The notes under the pieces: generated by a model
Databases searched by the model: none
The model's input: the letters and a program-made list of their open reading frames with translations, nothing else
Told to the model about the DNA's origin: nothing
Part shown: positions 27,003 through 36,444 of the stretch, one piece after another
How the letters are laid out: the number at the start of each line of letters is the position of its first letter
How positions within the stretch are numbered: position 1 is the stretch's first letter
Position numbers and translations under genes: made by a program
Source of the DNA: Luteimicrobium album
GTDB lineage: Bacteria > Actinomycetota > Actinomycetes > Actinomycetales > Cellulomonadaceae
Assembly (NCBI RefSeq): GCF_030161555.1
Contig: NZ_BSUK01000001.1
Location: forward strand, 186,001 to 250,000
Direction of reading: 5' to 3'
DNA: 64,000 nt

Positions 27003-28148
27003 TCAGGTGAGCTCGACCTGACGCTCGTCGCCGTCCTCGAACGCGATGCGCTCGACGGGCAGCTCGCCGCCGTCGACGAGCCCCCGCCACCACCCGATGT
27101 TCACGGCGTCGCGCTGGTACGCGGACCCCGGCACCTGGCTCATCCAGTCGGCGTGCGAGGCGATCGCGGTCCGGTACTCCTGGGCGGGCGCGTGCGGCGC
27201 CTCGAGCCCGGCGAGCACGCGCCGCCAGTGCCCGCGCCCCCGCCGGAACCGGGGGTGGCGGTGCAGCGCGCTGAACAGGTTGAGCGTCCCGAACAGCGCG
27301 CCGGGACCGGGGTGGCTGAGGAAGCGCGCCTCGGGCTCGACCTGCGCCTCGATCCGGTCCGGATCCACGACGAGCCCGGCCGCGACCGCCTCGCCCACCA
27401 TCCAGCGCAGCGCGACGTCGGACAGCCCGCGGTGCGCGGTCCCGCCGCCGACCTCGCTGTGCGAGCCCGGGAACCAGACCTGCTTGACCCGGCCGGGCGG
27501 CTCGTCGACGGGCACCTCCCACAGGCTGGGCTCGAACTTGATCCGCCGGTCGTCGATCGACAGGGCCTGCCGCGCGCACCGGACCGACGGCGAGAGCGTC
27601 ACGTCGTGGAACTTCGCCTTGCGCAGGAACGGCAGCGGCACGCCGAGCGCGCCGACCGTGTCGAAAACGCCGAGGAACGTGACCGGCGTGCTGTCGTAGC
27701 AGCTCGCGGCCTTGAACGCGGCCCGCCGCTCGGCGCCGGCAGGCCCGTAGTCGCGGTACGCCTGCTCGGCCTTGGCGAGCCCGTCCCGCAGCAGGGCCTC
27801 GGGCCGCAGCAGCCCGACCGACGCGATCATCCCCGCGACCGACCGCGCCGTGTACGCGCCGCGCGAGAACCCGAACACGAAGATCTCGTCGCCCGGGTCG
27901 TAGTTCATGGCGATGACGCGGTACCCGTCGACGACGTTCGTCGTGATCCCGTACCCCCACGCCCCACCGAGGATCTTGTCCGCGAGGTAGCCGCGCGCGC
28001 CCACCCCGCCGATGTAGAAGACCATCTGCTGCACGCCGTCGACGGGCTTGTCCGTGCGGATCGACCGCGCGATCTTCTCGATGTTGGACACGCTCGGGTT
28101 CACCGGCGAACCCCACGTGCCGTCGCAGCACACCACGAGCCGTTTCAT
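27003..28148 (-). CDS. DUF2235 alpha/beta-hydrolase-like protein (Tle1-related family)
   Basis: A 381-residue protein of the DUF2235 family. It opens with KRLVVCCDGTWGS and has the nucleophile elbow GFSRGAYTARS (Ser95), the acid in GVFDTVGALG and a His in WFPGSHSEVGGG, completing a Ser-Asp-His triad. Members include type VI phospholipase effectors (Tle1), but stand-alone actinobacterial copies lack any secretion context and none is present here. No signal peptide is seen. It lies 89 bp after the GH10 gene on the same strand, behind GGGAGGACGCG and ATG 28148, so it may be read through from the glycan operon. Confidence 0.87.
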   Translation of the reverse strand: MKRLVVCCDGTWGSPVNPSVSNIEKIARSIRTDKPVDGVQQMVFYIGGVGARGYLADKILGGAWGYGITTNVVDGYRVIAMNYDPGDEIFVFGFSRGAYTARSVAGMIASVGLLRPEALLRDGLAKAEQAYRDYGPAGAERRAAFKAASCYDSTPVTFLGVFDTVGALGVPLPFLRKAKFHDVTLSPSVRCARQALSIDDRRIKFEPSLWEVPVDEPPGRVKQVWFPGSHSEVGGGTAHRGLSDVALRWMVGEAVAAGLVVDPDRIEAQVEPEARFLSHPGPGALFGTLNLFSALHRHPRFRRGRGHWRRVLAGLEAPHAPAQEYRTAIASHADWMSQVPGSAYQRDAVNIGWWRGLVDGGELPVERIAFEDGDERQVELT

Positions 28149-28237
28149 CGCGTCCTCCCAGGCCCGACCGCCCCATCCAGGATGGTGCCTTGTCGGGACG
28201 GAGGGCGGGGCGGCGCGCCGTGATACGCGCGCGGTCC

Positions 28238-29491
28238 TCAGGCGACGACGACGTCCGCCCGGTTCTCCCCGGGCGTCACCTCGATCGTGGCTCCGTCCAC
28301 CGCGTACCGCCCGGCGAAGCCCCGCACGTCGACCGTTCCGGCGTCGTCGGTGCGCACCGTCGTGGGCGGCACCCACCACCGTCCGCGGACGAGGCTGCGG
28401 AGCGCGTCGTAGGCGGGCTTCGGCGTGCCGTCCCGCCGCACGAGTCCGGACGGCGCGCCGAGCCACGCGGTCGCGTCGGTCATGCCCCAGTAGGTGAGCG
28501 ACTCGACGGCCGGGTGGGCGAACACGGTCTCGTAGTGCGCCACGACCTCCCGGGCCTGCCGCTCCTCGCCCTCGGGCGTGGACGGCCAGTCGTCCACCTG
28601 GAAGTCGTTGAGATCGACGATCTCCGGTGGCATGAGCTCGCCGGACACGAGCGACGTCTCGGTGAGCTGCAGCGGCAGCCCGAAGCGCGCGAAGCGGTCG
28701 AGGATCCCCTGGACGGCCGCCGCCCCGCGGAACCCCTGGTGCATGTGGGTCTGCAGGCCGAGCGCGTCGATGCGGATCCCGGCCTCGAGGCAGTCCTCGA
28801 TCAGGTGCTCGTAGTCCTCCGACAGGTCGAAGTCGTTGAGCACCAGCCGGGCCGCAGGGTTGGCGGCGCGGGCGGTGCCGAACGCGAGCCGGACCGTCTC
28901 GACCCGGCCGCGCGACCGCGCGAGCCGCGTGACCGCGTTGTCCTCCTTGTCGAAGACCGGCAGGATCACGACCTCGTTGATCGCGTCCCACAGGTCGACG
29001 AGCCCGGCGAACGCCGTGACGTCCCGCGTGATGCGACGCCTGATCGCGTCCTCGACCTCGGCGCCGGACCGGCCGAGCAGCCAGCGCGGCGCGAGCGTGT
29101 GCCAGACGAGTGGGTGCCCCTTGACCGTCACCCCGTGCTCGACGAACCACCGCGCGGCCCGCAGCATCCGCTCCGTGTCCGGCTCCCCCTCACTGGGCTC
29201 GAACCGCGCCCAGTAGAACGGCAGGGTCGCGGTGTCGAAGAGCCCGAGCCACTGCGCGACGACGGTCGCGGCCGCGGCGTCCTGCGCCGGACCGTCCGTG
29301 TCCCCGACGCCCGCGAGGTGCAGGAGGTCGGCGCCCGTGCAGCCGAAGCCGAACGCGTGCGACTCCTGCGCGACGGTCACCAGCTCGCCGGCCCGCGGGC
29401 GCCCGGCCGCGTCGAGGACGCGCAGACGCGTCGTCCCGACCCGGTGGGCGTACCGCGCGTCGGACGCGCCCTCCGCCTCGACGGACGTCAC
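28238..29491 (-). CDS. GH10 endo-1,4-beta-xylanase-like glycosidase, intracellular
   Basis: A 417-residue GH10 enzyme. The acid/base Glu173 is in LWDAINEVV and the nucleophile Glu278 in LQLTETS; the substrate-subsite motifs GHPLVWH and LNDFDLSED are also present. There is no signal peptide or carbohydrate-binding module, so it should act on imported oligosaccharides such as xylo-oligomers. GTG 29491 overlaps the GH3 stop (GTGA). A C-terminal beta-rich tail of about 60 residues follows the barrel. It is the last gene of the LacI-controlled uptake operon. Confidence 0.92.
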   Translation of the reverse strand: MTSVEAEGASDARYAHRVGTTRLRVLDAAGRPRAGELVTVAQESHAFGFGCTGADLLHLAGVGDTDGPAQDAAAATVVAQWLGLFDTATLPFYWARFEPSEGEPDTERMLRAARWFVEHGVTVKGHPLVWHTLAPRWLLGRSGAEVEDAIRRRITRDVTAFAGLVDLWDAINEVVILPVFDKEDNAVTRLARSRGRVETVRLAFGTARAANPAARLVLNDFDLSEDYEHLIEDCLEAGIRIDALGLQTHMHQGFRGAAAVQGILDRFARFGLPLQLTETSLVSGELMPPEIVDLNDFQVDDWPSTPEGEERQAREVVAHYETVFAHPAVESLTYWGMTDATAWLGAPSGLVRRDGTPKPAYDALRSLVRGRWWVPPTTVRTDDAGTVDVRGFAGRYAVDGATIEVTPGENRADVVVA

Positions 29492-31785
29492 CGGACCTCC
29501 GCCGTCGTCCAGCGCGGCGAGGCCACACCGACGCGGTGCACGTCGCCCACGAGGCGGGTGCGTGCCTGCACGTCGCGCTCGGCGCTCGTGCCGACCCACA
29601 CGTCGAGCTCGCCCGGTTCGACGACCCGCTCGAGGTCGCGCCCCGCGAACGCGAGCCGCGTCGTCGGGACGCGCAGCTCGACGACCGCCGACTCGCCCGG
29701 CTCCAGGTGCACCCGCCGGTACCCGAGGAGCTGGGCGACCGGCCGCGTGACCGACGCGACGAGGTCACGCCCGTAGAGCTGCACGACGTCGTCGCCCGCC
29801 CGGTCGCCCGCGTTGGTGACACGGACGCGCACGTCGAGGACGCCGTCGGTCGGAGTCTCGGCGTCGACCTCGAGGTCGGAGTGCACGAAGGTCGTGTACG
29901 ACAGCCCGTACCCGAACGGGGCGGGCGAGGTGGTCGCGAGGTTGCTGACCTCGTCGCCCTCCCCGAGCGCCGGGTGCAGGTACGAGTACGGCTGGGCGCC
30001 CGCGGACCGCGGCAGGCTCACAGGCATCCGTCCCGACGGGTTGACGTCGCCCGTGAGCACGCGCGCGACGGCGGCGCCGCCCTCCTCGCCCGGGAAGAAC
30101 GTCTGCACGACGGCGGCGCAGCGCTCGAGCGCCCAGCCCACCGCGTACGGGCGACCGGTGAGCAGCACGAGCACGACGGGCGTCCCCGTGGCGAGGACCT
30201 CCTCGACGAGCGCCCGCTGGACTCCCGGCAGCTCGAGGTCGTCGGTGTCGCAGCCCTCGCCCGAGGTGCCACGGCCGAACAGCCCGGCCTGGTCGCCCAC
30301 GACGACCACCGCCACCTCGGCGTCGCGCGCGGCGGCGACGGCCTCCGCGAAGCCCGACCGGTCGTCGTCGTCGACCCGGCAGCCGGCGGCGACGAGGAGC
30401 TCGGTCCCGTCGAGCTGCTCGCGCAGCGCCTCGAGCACCGTGGGCGCCGCGATGAGCGGGTCCGTCCCGGGGTGCTGCGGCAGCACGTGGTTGACGAACG
30501 AGTAGCAGCCGAACAGCGCCTCCGCGCGGTCCGCGTTGGGCCCGACGACGGCGACGCGCGTGGGCGCGGTCCGTCCCGGACCCGTCAGGGGCAGGACGTC
30601 GTCGTTCGCGAGCAGGACGACCGACTCCTCGGCGAGGCGCAGCGCGAGCGCCCGGTGCTCGGGCGGGTCGAGGTCGATCGGGGCCGCGCCGTCCGCACCG
30701 TCGAGGGAGTCGGCGAACCCGTCGTCGAGCAGCCCCAGCTCCTCCTTCTGGCGCAGGACCCGCAGGACGGCGACGTCGACGAGCTCCTCGGGCACCGTGC
30801 CCGAGCGCACCTGCCCGGCCAGGGGCCCGACGTACGCGTCCCCGGTCGGGAGCTCGACGTCGACGCCCGCCTCGAGGGCGAGCCGCGCCGCCTCACCGAG
30901 CGAGTCGGCGACGTGGTGCAGGTGGTGCAGGAACGCCACGCCGTAGTAGTCGGCGACGACCGTGCCGTCGAAGCCCCACCGGTCGCGCAGGAGGTCGGTG
31001 AGCAGGCCGCGGTCGGAGGCCACGGGCACGCCGTCGATCTCGGTGTAGGCGTGCATGACGGACCGGACGCCGCCGTCGAGCACCGCCATCTCGAAGGGCG
31101 GCAGCAGCACGTCGGCGAGCTCGCGCGGGCCGACGTGCACGGGCGCGAAGTTGCGGCCCGACTGCGACGCGGAGTAGCCGACGAAGTGCTTGAGCGTCGC
31201 GTGCACGCCGGCGGACTGCAGCCCGCGCACGTACGACGTCCCCACGGTGCCGACGAGGTACGGGTCCTCGGCGATGCACTCCTCGACGCGGCCCCACCGG
31301 GGGTCGCGGACGACGTCGAGCACGGGCGCGAGACCCTGGTGGATCCCCAGCCGTCGCATCGAGTCGCCGATGGCGGCGCCCATCCGCTCGACCAGCTCGG
31401 GGTCGAACGACGCACCCCACGCGACCGGCGTCGGGAACGTGGTCGCGCCCCACGCGGAGAGTCCCGTGAGGCACTCCTCGTGAACGATCGCCGGGATCCC
31501 GAGCCGCGTGTGCCGGACGAGCCGGCGCTGGAAGGTGCGCAGCCACGTGGCGCGCTCGGCCGCGTCGACGGGGCGCGTGCCGTAGGCCCGCGTGAGGTGG
31601 CCGAGCCCGTCGCGTGCGAAGTCGTCGAGCCCGGTCGGCGCGTCGAACTCGCCCTGCAGCGGCGCGACCGCCTCGCCGTCCTCCTTCTCCCAGAAGCCCA
31701 CGATCTGGGAGAGCTTCTCCTCGAGGGTCATGCGCGCGAGCAGGTCGCGAGCGCGCCCCTGGCCCGGGGCGGTGGTGTCGCTCAT
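29488..31785 (-). CDS. GH3 beta-glycosidase (beta-xylosidase/beta-glucosidase type)
   Basis: A 765-residue cytoplasmic GH3 enzyme with the full domain set: TIM barrel (to about 340), alpha/beta sandwich and a C-terminal fibronectin-III-like domain. The nucleophile Asp279 lies in GTVVADYYGVAF, and the KHFVGYSASQSGRN and RWGRVEE loops are typical. The sandwich Glu is probably in the GTSGEGCDTDD loop. With GH10 next to it and an oligosaccharide ABC importer upstream, it most likely trims imported xylo- or cello-oligomers to monosaccharides. ATG 31785 overlaps the permease stop. Confidence 0.93.
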   Translation of the reverse strand: MSDTTAPGQGRARDLLARMTLEEKLSQIVGFWEKEDGEAVAPLQGEFDAPTGLDDFARDGLGHLTRAYGTRPVDAAERATWLRTFQRRLVRHTRLGIPAIVHEECLTGLSAWGATTFPTPVAWGASFDPELVERMGAAIGDSMRRLGIHQGLAPVLDVVRDPRWGRVEECIAEDPYLVGTVGTSYVRGLQSAGVHATLKHFVGYSASQSGRNFAPVHVGPRELADVLLPPFEMAVLDGGVRSVMHAYTEIDGVPVASDRGLLTDLLRDRWGFDGTVVADYYGVAFLHHLHHVADSLGEAARLALEAGVDVELPTGDAYVGPLAGQVRSGTVPEELVDVAVLRVLRQKEELGLLDDGFADSLDGADGAAPIDLDPPEHRALALRLAEESVVLLANDDVLPLTGPGRTAPTRVAVVGPNADRAEALFGCYSFVNHVLPQHPGTDPLIAAPTVLEALREQLDGTELLVAAGCRVDDDDRSGFAEAVAAARDAEVAVVVVGDQAGLFGRGTSGEGCDTDDLELPGVQRALVEEVLATGTPVVLVLLTGRPYAVGWALERCAAVVQTFFPGEEGGAAVARVLTGDVNPSGRMPVSLPRSAGAQPYSYLHPALGEGDEVSNLATTSPAPFGYGLSYTTFVHSDLEVDAETPTDGVLDVRVRVTNAGDRAGDDVVQLYGRDLVASVTRPVAQLLGYRRVHLEPGESAVVELRVPTTRLAFAGRDLERVVEPGELDVWVGTSAERDVQARTRLVGDVHRVGVASPRWTTAEVR

Positions 31786-32669
31786 CCCTTCACCGCCCCC
31801 TGCAGGCCGCCGACGATGCGGCGCTCGAACAGGGAGAAGAACACGAGGGCCGGGATCATCGACAGCGACGTGAACGCGAGCACCTTGGCGGTGTCCTGGG
31901 AGTACTGCGACGAGAACGCCTGGACGCCGAGCGGCAGCGTGTACTTGCCCTGGTCGTTGAGGATGAACAGCGGCAGGATGTAGGAGTTCCAGCTCGCGAC
32001 GAACGCGAGGATCCCTGTGGTGAGCACACCCGGGAGCGAGAGCCGCAGGACCATCCGGAAGAAGAACCCGAGCCGGCCGCACCCGTCGAGCCAGGCCGCC
32101 TCCTCGATCTCCTCCGGGATGGCCCGGAGGAACGGCACGAGGATGATGATCGTCGTCGGCAGCGCGAACGCGATCTGCGGCAGGATCACGCCCGCGAGGT
32201 TGTTGATGAGCCCGATGTTCTTGATCAGGATGTACAGCGGCGTGATCGCGACCGTGATCGGGAACATGAGGCCCGCCGCGAAGAGCGAGTACATGGCGCC
32301 GCGGCCGCGGAACCGGTACCGCGCCAGCACATAGCTGGCCATCACACCCAGCACGACGACGCCCACGGTGGTCACGAGCGCCACGAGGGTCGAGTTGCCG
32401 AGCTGCTGCCAGAACACCGAGCTCTTGAGCACCTCGGTGTAGTTGGAGACCACCCACGGGGCCGGCAGGCCGGAGGGGCTCTCGGTGATCTGCGAGTTCG
32501 TGCGGAAGCCGCCGAGGACGATGTAGGCGACGGGTGCGAGCGTGATCGCGACCAGGACGAGGGCGATGAAGTACGTGGTCGGGCTACCCCATGCGCTCTT
32601 CTTGTTCGTGCGGACGGGGGCCTCGGGCGCGTCCCGGTAGGCGAGGGGTGGGGCCGTGGTGGCAGCCAT
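31782..32669 (-). CDS. Carbohydrate ABC importer permease (MalG-type)
   Basis: A 295-residue inner-membrane permease with six membrane segments and the EAA loop IPEEIEEAAWLDGCGRLGFF that contacts the ATPase. N-terminal cytoplasmic tail of about 30 residues. Its ATG 32669 overlaps the stop of the partner permease by one base (TGATG). No ATPase gene is present in the operon; as in many actinobacteria, a shared MsiK-type ATPase elsewhere is expected to power the importer. Confidence 0.94.
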   Translation of the reverse strand: MAATTAPPLAYRDAPEAPVRTNKKSAWGSPTTYFIALVLVAITLAPVAYIVLGGFRTNSQITESPSGLPAPWVVSNYTEVLKSSVFWQQLGNSTLVALVTTVGVVVLGVMASYVLARYRFRGRGAMYSLFAAGLMFPITVAITPLYILIKNIGLINNLAGVILPQIAFALPTTIIILVPFLRAIPEEIEEAAWLDGCGRLGFFFRMVLRLSLPGVLTTGILAFVASWNSYILPLFILNDQGKYTLPLGVQAFSSQYSQDTAKVLAFTSLSMIPALVFFSLFERRIVGGLQGAVKG

Positions 32670-33673
32670 CACGTGCTCCTTCCGGTCAGGGCGCCCTCGG
32701 TGTCGCGACGGAGCACGAACCGCTGGTAGACGAGCGCGACGATCAGCGAGATGAGGAAGAGCACGACGGCGACCGCGGAGCCGTAGCCGAAGCTTCCGGC
32801 GTTGCGGCCGTACTGGACCATGTAAGTGGCCATCGTCGAGACGCCCGCCGTGCCGGCCACGTACTGGCCCCAGATGATGTAGACGAGGTCGAAGAGCTGC
32901 AGCGAGCCGATGATCGACAGGAACGCCCAGATCCGGATGGTCGGGCCGAGCAGCGGGAGCGTGATGCGCCGCTGCGTCTGCCAGTAGCTCGCGCCGTCGA
33001 GCGAGGCCGCCTCGTAGAGCTCCTCGGGGATGTTCTGCAGGCCGGCCATGAAGAGGATCACGGCGAAGCCGATGTACTTCCACGTCAGGATCGCCATGAG
33101 CGACCAGAGCGCGATGTCCGGGTTGGAGAGCCACTCCGCCTGGAGGTGCCCCAGGCCGATCTTCTGCAGGAGGTCGTTGACGGCGCCGTCGGTCTGGAGC
33201 ATGGGGCTCCACCCGGTGCCGGCGATGACCTCGGAGACCACCCACGGCACGAAGATCAGGACGCGGATGAGGGAGCGGCCGCGGATCTTGCGGTTGAGCA
33301 GGAGCGCGAGCAGGATCCCGACCGGCCCCTGGATGATCAGGGACAGGACGAGGATGAAGCCGTTGTGCAGGAGCGCCGAGTGGAACTCGGGATCCGTGAG
33401 GATGATGACGTAGTTGTGGAAGCCGACGAAGTCGGTGGGGGCACCGAAGCCCTTCCACTTGTAGAAGCCGTAGTAGGCGGCGAGGACGACCGGCAGGATC
33501 ACGAAGCCCACGAACACGACGATCGCCGGGCCGGACAGCACCGTGATCTCGAGTCGCTGCCGCCAGCCGATGCCTCGGCGGCGGGGCGGGGACGGCGCGC
33601 GGCGCGCGCCGTCCCCGGTGGAGGAGTGATCCGCGGTCGGAGCCTGCAGGTTCCCGACCGAAGACTCGCTCAT
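32669..33673 (-). CDS. Carbohydrate ABC importer permease (MalF-type)
   Basis: A 334-residue permease with a basic N-terminal tail and six membrane segments. The EAA loop reads IPEELYEAASLDGASYWQ. It follows the binding-protein gene by ten bases and pairs with the MalG-type permease. The arrangement (binding protein, MalF type, MalG type, GH3, GH10) is a standard CUT1 oligosaccharide uptake and hydrolysis operon. Confidence 0.94.
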   Translation of the reverse strand: MSESSVGNLQAPTADHSSTGDGARRAPSPPRRRGIGWRQRLEITVLSGPAIVVFVGFVILPVVLAAYYGFYKWKGFGAPTDFVGFHNYVIILTDPEFHSALLHNGFILVLSLIIQGPVGILLALLLNRKIRGRSLIRVLIFVPWVVSEVIAGTGWSPMLQTDGAVNDLLQKIGLGHLQAEWLSNPDIALWSLMAILTWKYIGFAVILFMAGLQNIPEELYEAASLDGASYWQTQRRITLPLLGPTIRIWAFLSIIGSLQLFDLVYIIWGQYVAGTAGVSTMATYMVQYGRNAGSFGYGSAVAVVLFLISLIVALVYQRFVLRRDTEGALTGRST

Positions 33674-33683
33674 GGTCTCGTCG

Positions 33684-34999
33684 TCATCCCTTCGCAGCGG
33701 CCGAGTTCACGGTCGAGATGATGTCGGCCACCGAGCCCTTGCCGGCGAGGAGGTTGACCACCGCGGTGTTGAGGGCGTTGCCGACGTTCGCGCCGTAGAG
33801 CGTGTCGAGCCACAGGGAGACGTAGGGCGCCTCGTTGTAGGCCGAGATGGCCGACTTCAGGTAGGGCTCCGTGACGACCGCCTGCGCGTCCTTGTTCACG
33901 GGAGGCGCGTCGAACGCCTTGTAGAACTGCTCCTGGGTGTCCTTGGTGACGAGGAAGTTCAGCACGTCGGCGCAGGCCTGCTTGGGCGCCTTGGCCGAGC
34001 ACGAGAAGCCGTCGACGCCGCCCATGATCGCCTTGGGGTCGCCCTGGCCGCCGTTGACGGCCGGGAAGGCGTAGAAGCCGAGGTCGGCGAGGGCTTCTGG
34101 TCCGGCGTCAGCGACGCGACGACGCCGGGCTCCCAGGCACCCATGAGCTCCTGGGCGGCCTTGTGGTTCGCGAGCAGGCCGGCCGAGCTGCCGGCGCCCT
34201 GCTGGGCCGAGGTCGTCAGGAAGCCCTTGTTGAACGGCTGCGTGTCGGCGAACGACTTGAGGTCGTCGCCGGCCTTGGTCCAGCACGGGTCGTCGAACTT
34301 GAGGCTCTGCGCGGTCGAGTTCAGCGTGTCCTCGGAGCACTCGCGCAGCGCGAGCCAGTAGTACCAGTGCGCGGCCGGCCAGGCGTCCTTGCCACCGAGC
34401 GCGATCGGTGCCACGCCGCTGACGCCCTTGAGCTTGGTGACGGCGGCGTTCAGCTCGTCCATCGTCGCGGGCGGCGTCGTGACGCCGGCCTGCTTGAACA
34501 GGTCCTCGCTGTACCACATGCCGCCCGGCGTCACGGTGTACGGCATGGCGTACGTCTTGCCCTCGATCTGCTCGGACTTGAGGACGCCCTCGCCGATCGC
34601 GGTCTTCGTCTCGTCGGTGATGAGGTCGGACAGGTCGAGAACCTGGCCGGCGTCGACCATGTCGCCCATCTTGCCGCCGCCGCGCTGGTAGAAGATCTCC
34701 GGCGCGGAACCCGAGTTGATGGCCGTCTGGAGCTTGCCGTCGTAGTTCTCGTTCTGGATGTTCTGGATGTCGAGCGTGATGTTCGGGTACTTCGCGTGCA
34801 CGTCCTTGGCGAACTGCGCGAAGTACTCGGCGCCGGGTCCGGTCGAGGCGTTCGTCCACATGTGGAGCGTCACGGGAGAGGTCGTGTCCTCGCTCCCGCC
34901 GCCACCGTTGCCGTCGTCGCCGCCCGAGCAGGCGGTCATCGCGAGCGCTGCGCTCGCACCGAGCGCGATCAGGGCCGCGCCACGGAACTTTCTGGTCAT
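33684..34999 (-). CDS. Sugar-binding lipoprotein of CUT1 ABC importer (one-base slip)
   Basis: Extracellular solute-binding protein (family 1), about 438 residues repaired. A lipoprotein signal ends in ALAMTACSGG (lipidated Cys24), followed by an Asp/Gly-rich linker and the binding domain beginning VTLHMWTNAST. At 34091-34093 GGG (plus strand) needs a fourth base; this joins ASLTPDQKP to LADLGFYAFPAVNGG. First gene of the operon, with the LacI-type operator 85 bp upstream. The ligand is inferred from the glycosidases to be a xylo- or gluco-oligosaccharide. Confidence 0.92.
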
Positions 35000-35083
35000 C
35001 GTTGAGCCTTTCGTCGTCGTCGACGGGGGTCTGTCGGAGGGTGACGGCAGTGAGTCTGTCGCGCCGGTCGCTGTCGTGTCAAC

Positions 35084-35097
35084 CGTTATCGATAACG
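35084..35097. promoter_or_regulatory. LacI-family operator CGTTATCGATAACG
   Basis: A perfect 14-bp dyad with central CG, in AT-rich sequence midway between the binding-protein gene and the divergent lacI-type gene. This is the form and position expected of an operator that represses the uptake operon and its own regulator until an inducer sugar binds. Confidence 0.8.
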
Positions 35098-35134
35098 TTT
35101 TAGCGACGACAGCGATGCCACCTATGATCAGGGT

Positions 35135-36147
35135 GTGAACCTCGCCCCCGGGTCAAGATGGCCGACGTCGCCCGCGAGGCCGGCGTCTCCGTGGCCACGG
35201 TCTCCAAGGTCGTCAACGGCCGGTACGGCGTCGCTCAGGAGACCCTCGACCGCGTGCAGGGCGTCATCGAGCGCCTCGGGTACGAGGCGAGCCTCGGCGC
35301 GCAGAGCCTCCGTTCACGCCGCACGCACGTGCTCGGCATCCTCGTCGCCGAGTTCGAGCCGTTCTCGACCGAGCTCCTCAAGGGCGCCTCCGAGGCCATC
35401 GCCGGCACCGGCTACGAGCTGCTCGCCTACTCGGGCGGCAGCCGCGGCGCCGACGTCGGCTGGGAGCGGCGCTACCTGTCCCGCCTGTCCGGGACGCTCA
35501 TCGACGGCGCCGTCCTCGTCACGCCGACCGTCGTCGACACCAACCACGGCGTCCCCGTCGTCGCCGTCGACCCGCACACCGGGCCTTCCGGGCTGCCCAC
35601 GATCGACTCCGACAACTACGCCGGCGCCGTCGCCGCCACGCGGTACCTGCTCGACCTCGGACACTCCCGGATCGGCTTCCTCGCGGGGCGCGGCGACCTC
35701 GAGTCCGCGCGCCTGCGCGAGGCCGGCTTCCGCCAGGCCATGGCCGACGCCGGCCTCGACGTCGACCCCAGCCTCGTGCGCGTCGGCTCCTACATCCGCG
35801 ACGCCGCCGCCGGCCCCGCGCGCGACCTCCTCAGCCGCCCCGACCGGCCGACCGCCATCTTCGCGTCCAACGACCTGTCGGCGCTCGCGACCATCGACGT
35901 CGCGCACGAGCTCGGCCTCGCCGTGCCCGACGACGTCTCGATCATCGGGTTCGACAACGTCCCCGAGTCCGCGCTCTCCACGCCCCCGCTGACCACCATC
36001 AGCCAGCCCCTGCACCAGATGGGCGCCGAGGCGCTGCGCCTGCTCGTCGACGTCATCGACGGCGTCGAGCGCGACGTGCACGTCCGGCTCCCCACCGAGC
36101 TCGTCGAGCGCGCGACCTGCCGGAGGATCGGCGCCCCCGTCGCCTGA
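35135..36147 (+). CDS. LacI-family transcriptional regulator (one-base slip at N terminus)
   Basis: About 337 residues. The helix-turn-helix is KMADVAREAGVSVATVSKVV and hinge region SLGAQSLRSRRTH; the periplasmic-binding-protein-like sensor domain occupies 60-330. The long open frame begins at an internal ATG 35158, but a GTG at 35135 gives the family N terminus (NLAPRVKMADV) if the five-C run at 35145-35149 has six. A -10-like TATGAT (35123-35128) lies six bases before that GTG with no Shine-Dalgarno, indicating a leaderless mRNA. Controls the divergent glycan operon through the dyad at 35084. Confidence 0.9.
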
Positions 36148-36154
36148 TCCCCCG

Positions 36155-36444
36155 CTACGACCCGCCGGACGACGGCTCCCCGGCTCCCGGGCCCCGGTCG
36201 ACGTCCACGCGGACCACGTCGCCGGGCGTGCCGTCGCCGCACAGCCAGGCGACGAGGCCGTCGACACCGGCGCGCGATCCCGTGGCCGTCACGACGACCG
36301 TCCCGTCCGCGAGGTTCTCGGCCGAGCCCCGCAAGCCCAGGCGGGACAGCTCGCGACCCACCGACCAGCGGAACCCCACGCCCTGGACGCGGCCGTGCAC
36401 GACGGCGCGAAGCCGCTCCCCGCCGGCGTCGCGCCGGCCGTCAT
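36155..36444 (-). CDS. acyP: Acylphosphatase (one-base slip)
   Basis: Small enzyme of about 96 residues hydrolysing acyl phosphates. The family core RAVVHGRVQGVGFRWSVG contains the phosphate-binding Arg, and the catalytic Asn is in GSAENLADGTV. ATG 36444 overlaps the stop of the DUF1918 gene (ATGA); the frame then needs one extra base at the four-C run 36418-36421 to reach ERLRAVVHG. Biological role in actinobacteria is unclear. Confidence 0.85.

Noticed and set aside
27003..28148. Type VI secretion phospholipase effector
   Set aside because: No T6SS, PAAR/VgrG or immunity gene; actinobacteria normally lack T6SS.
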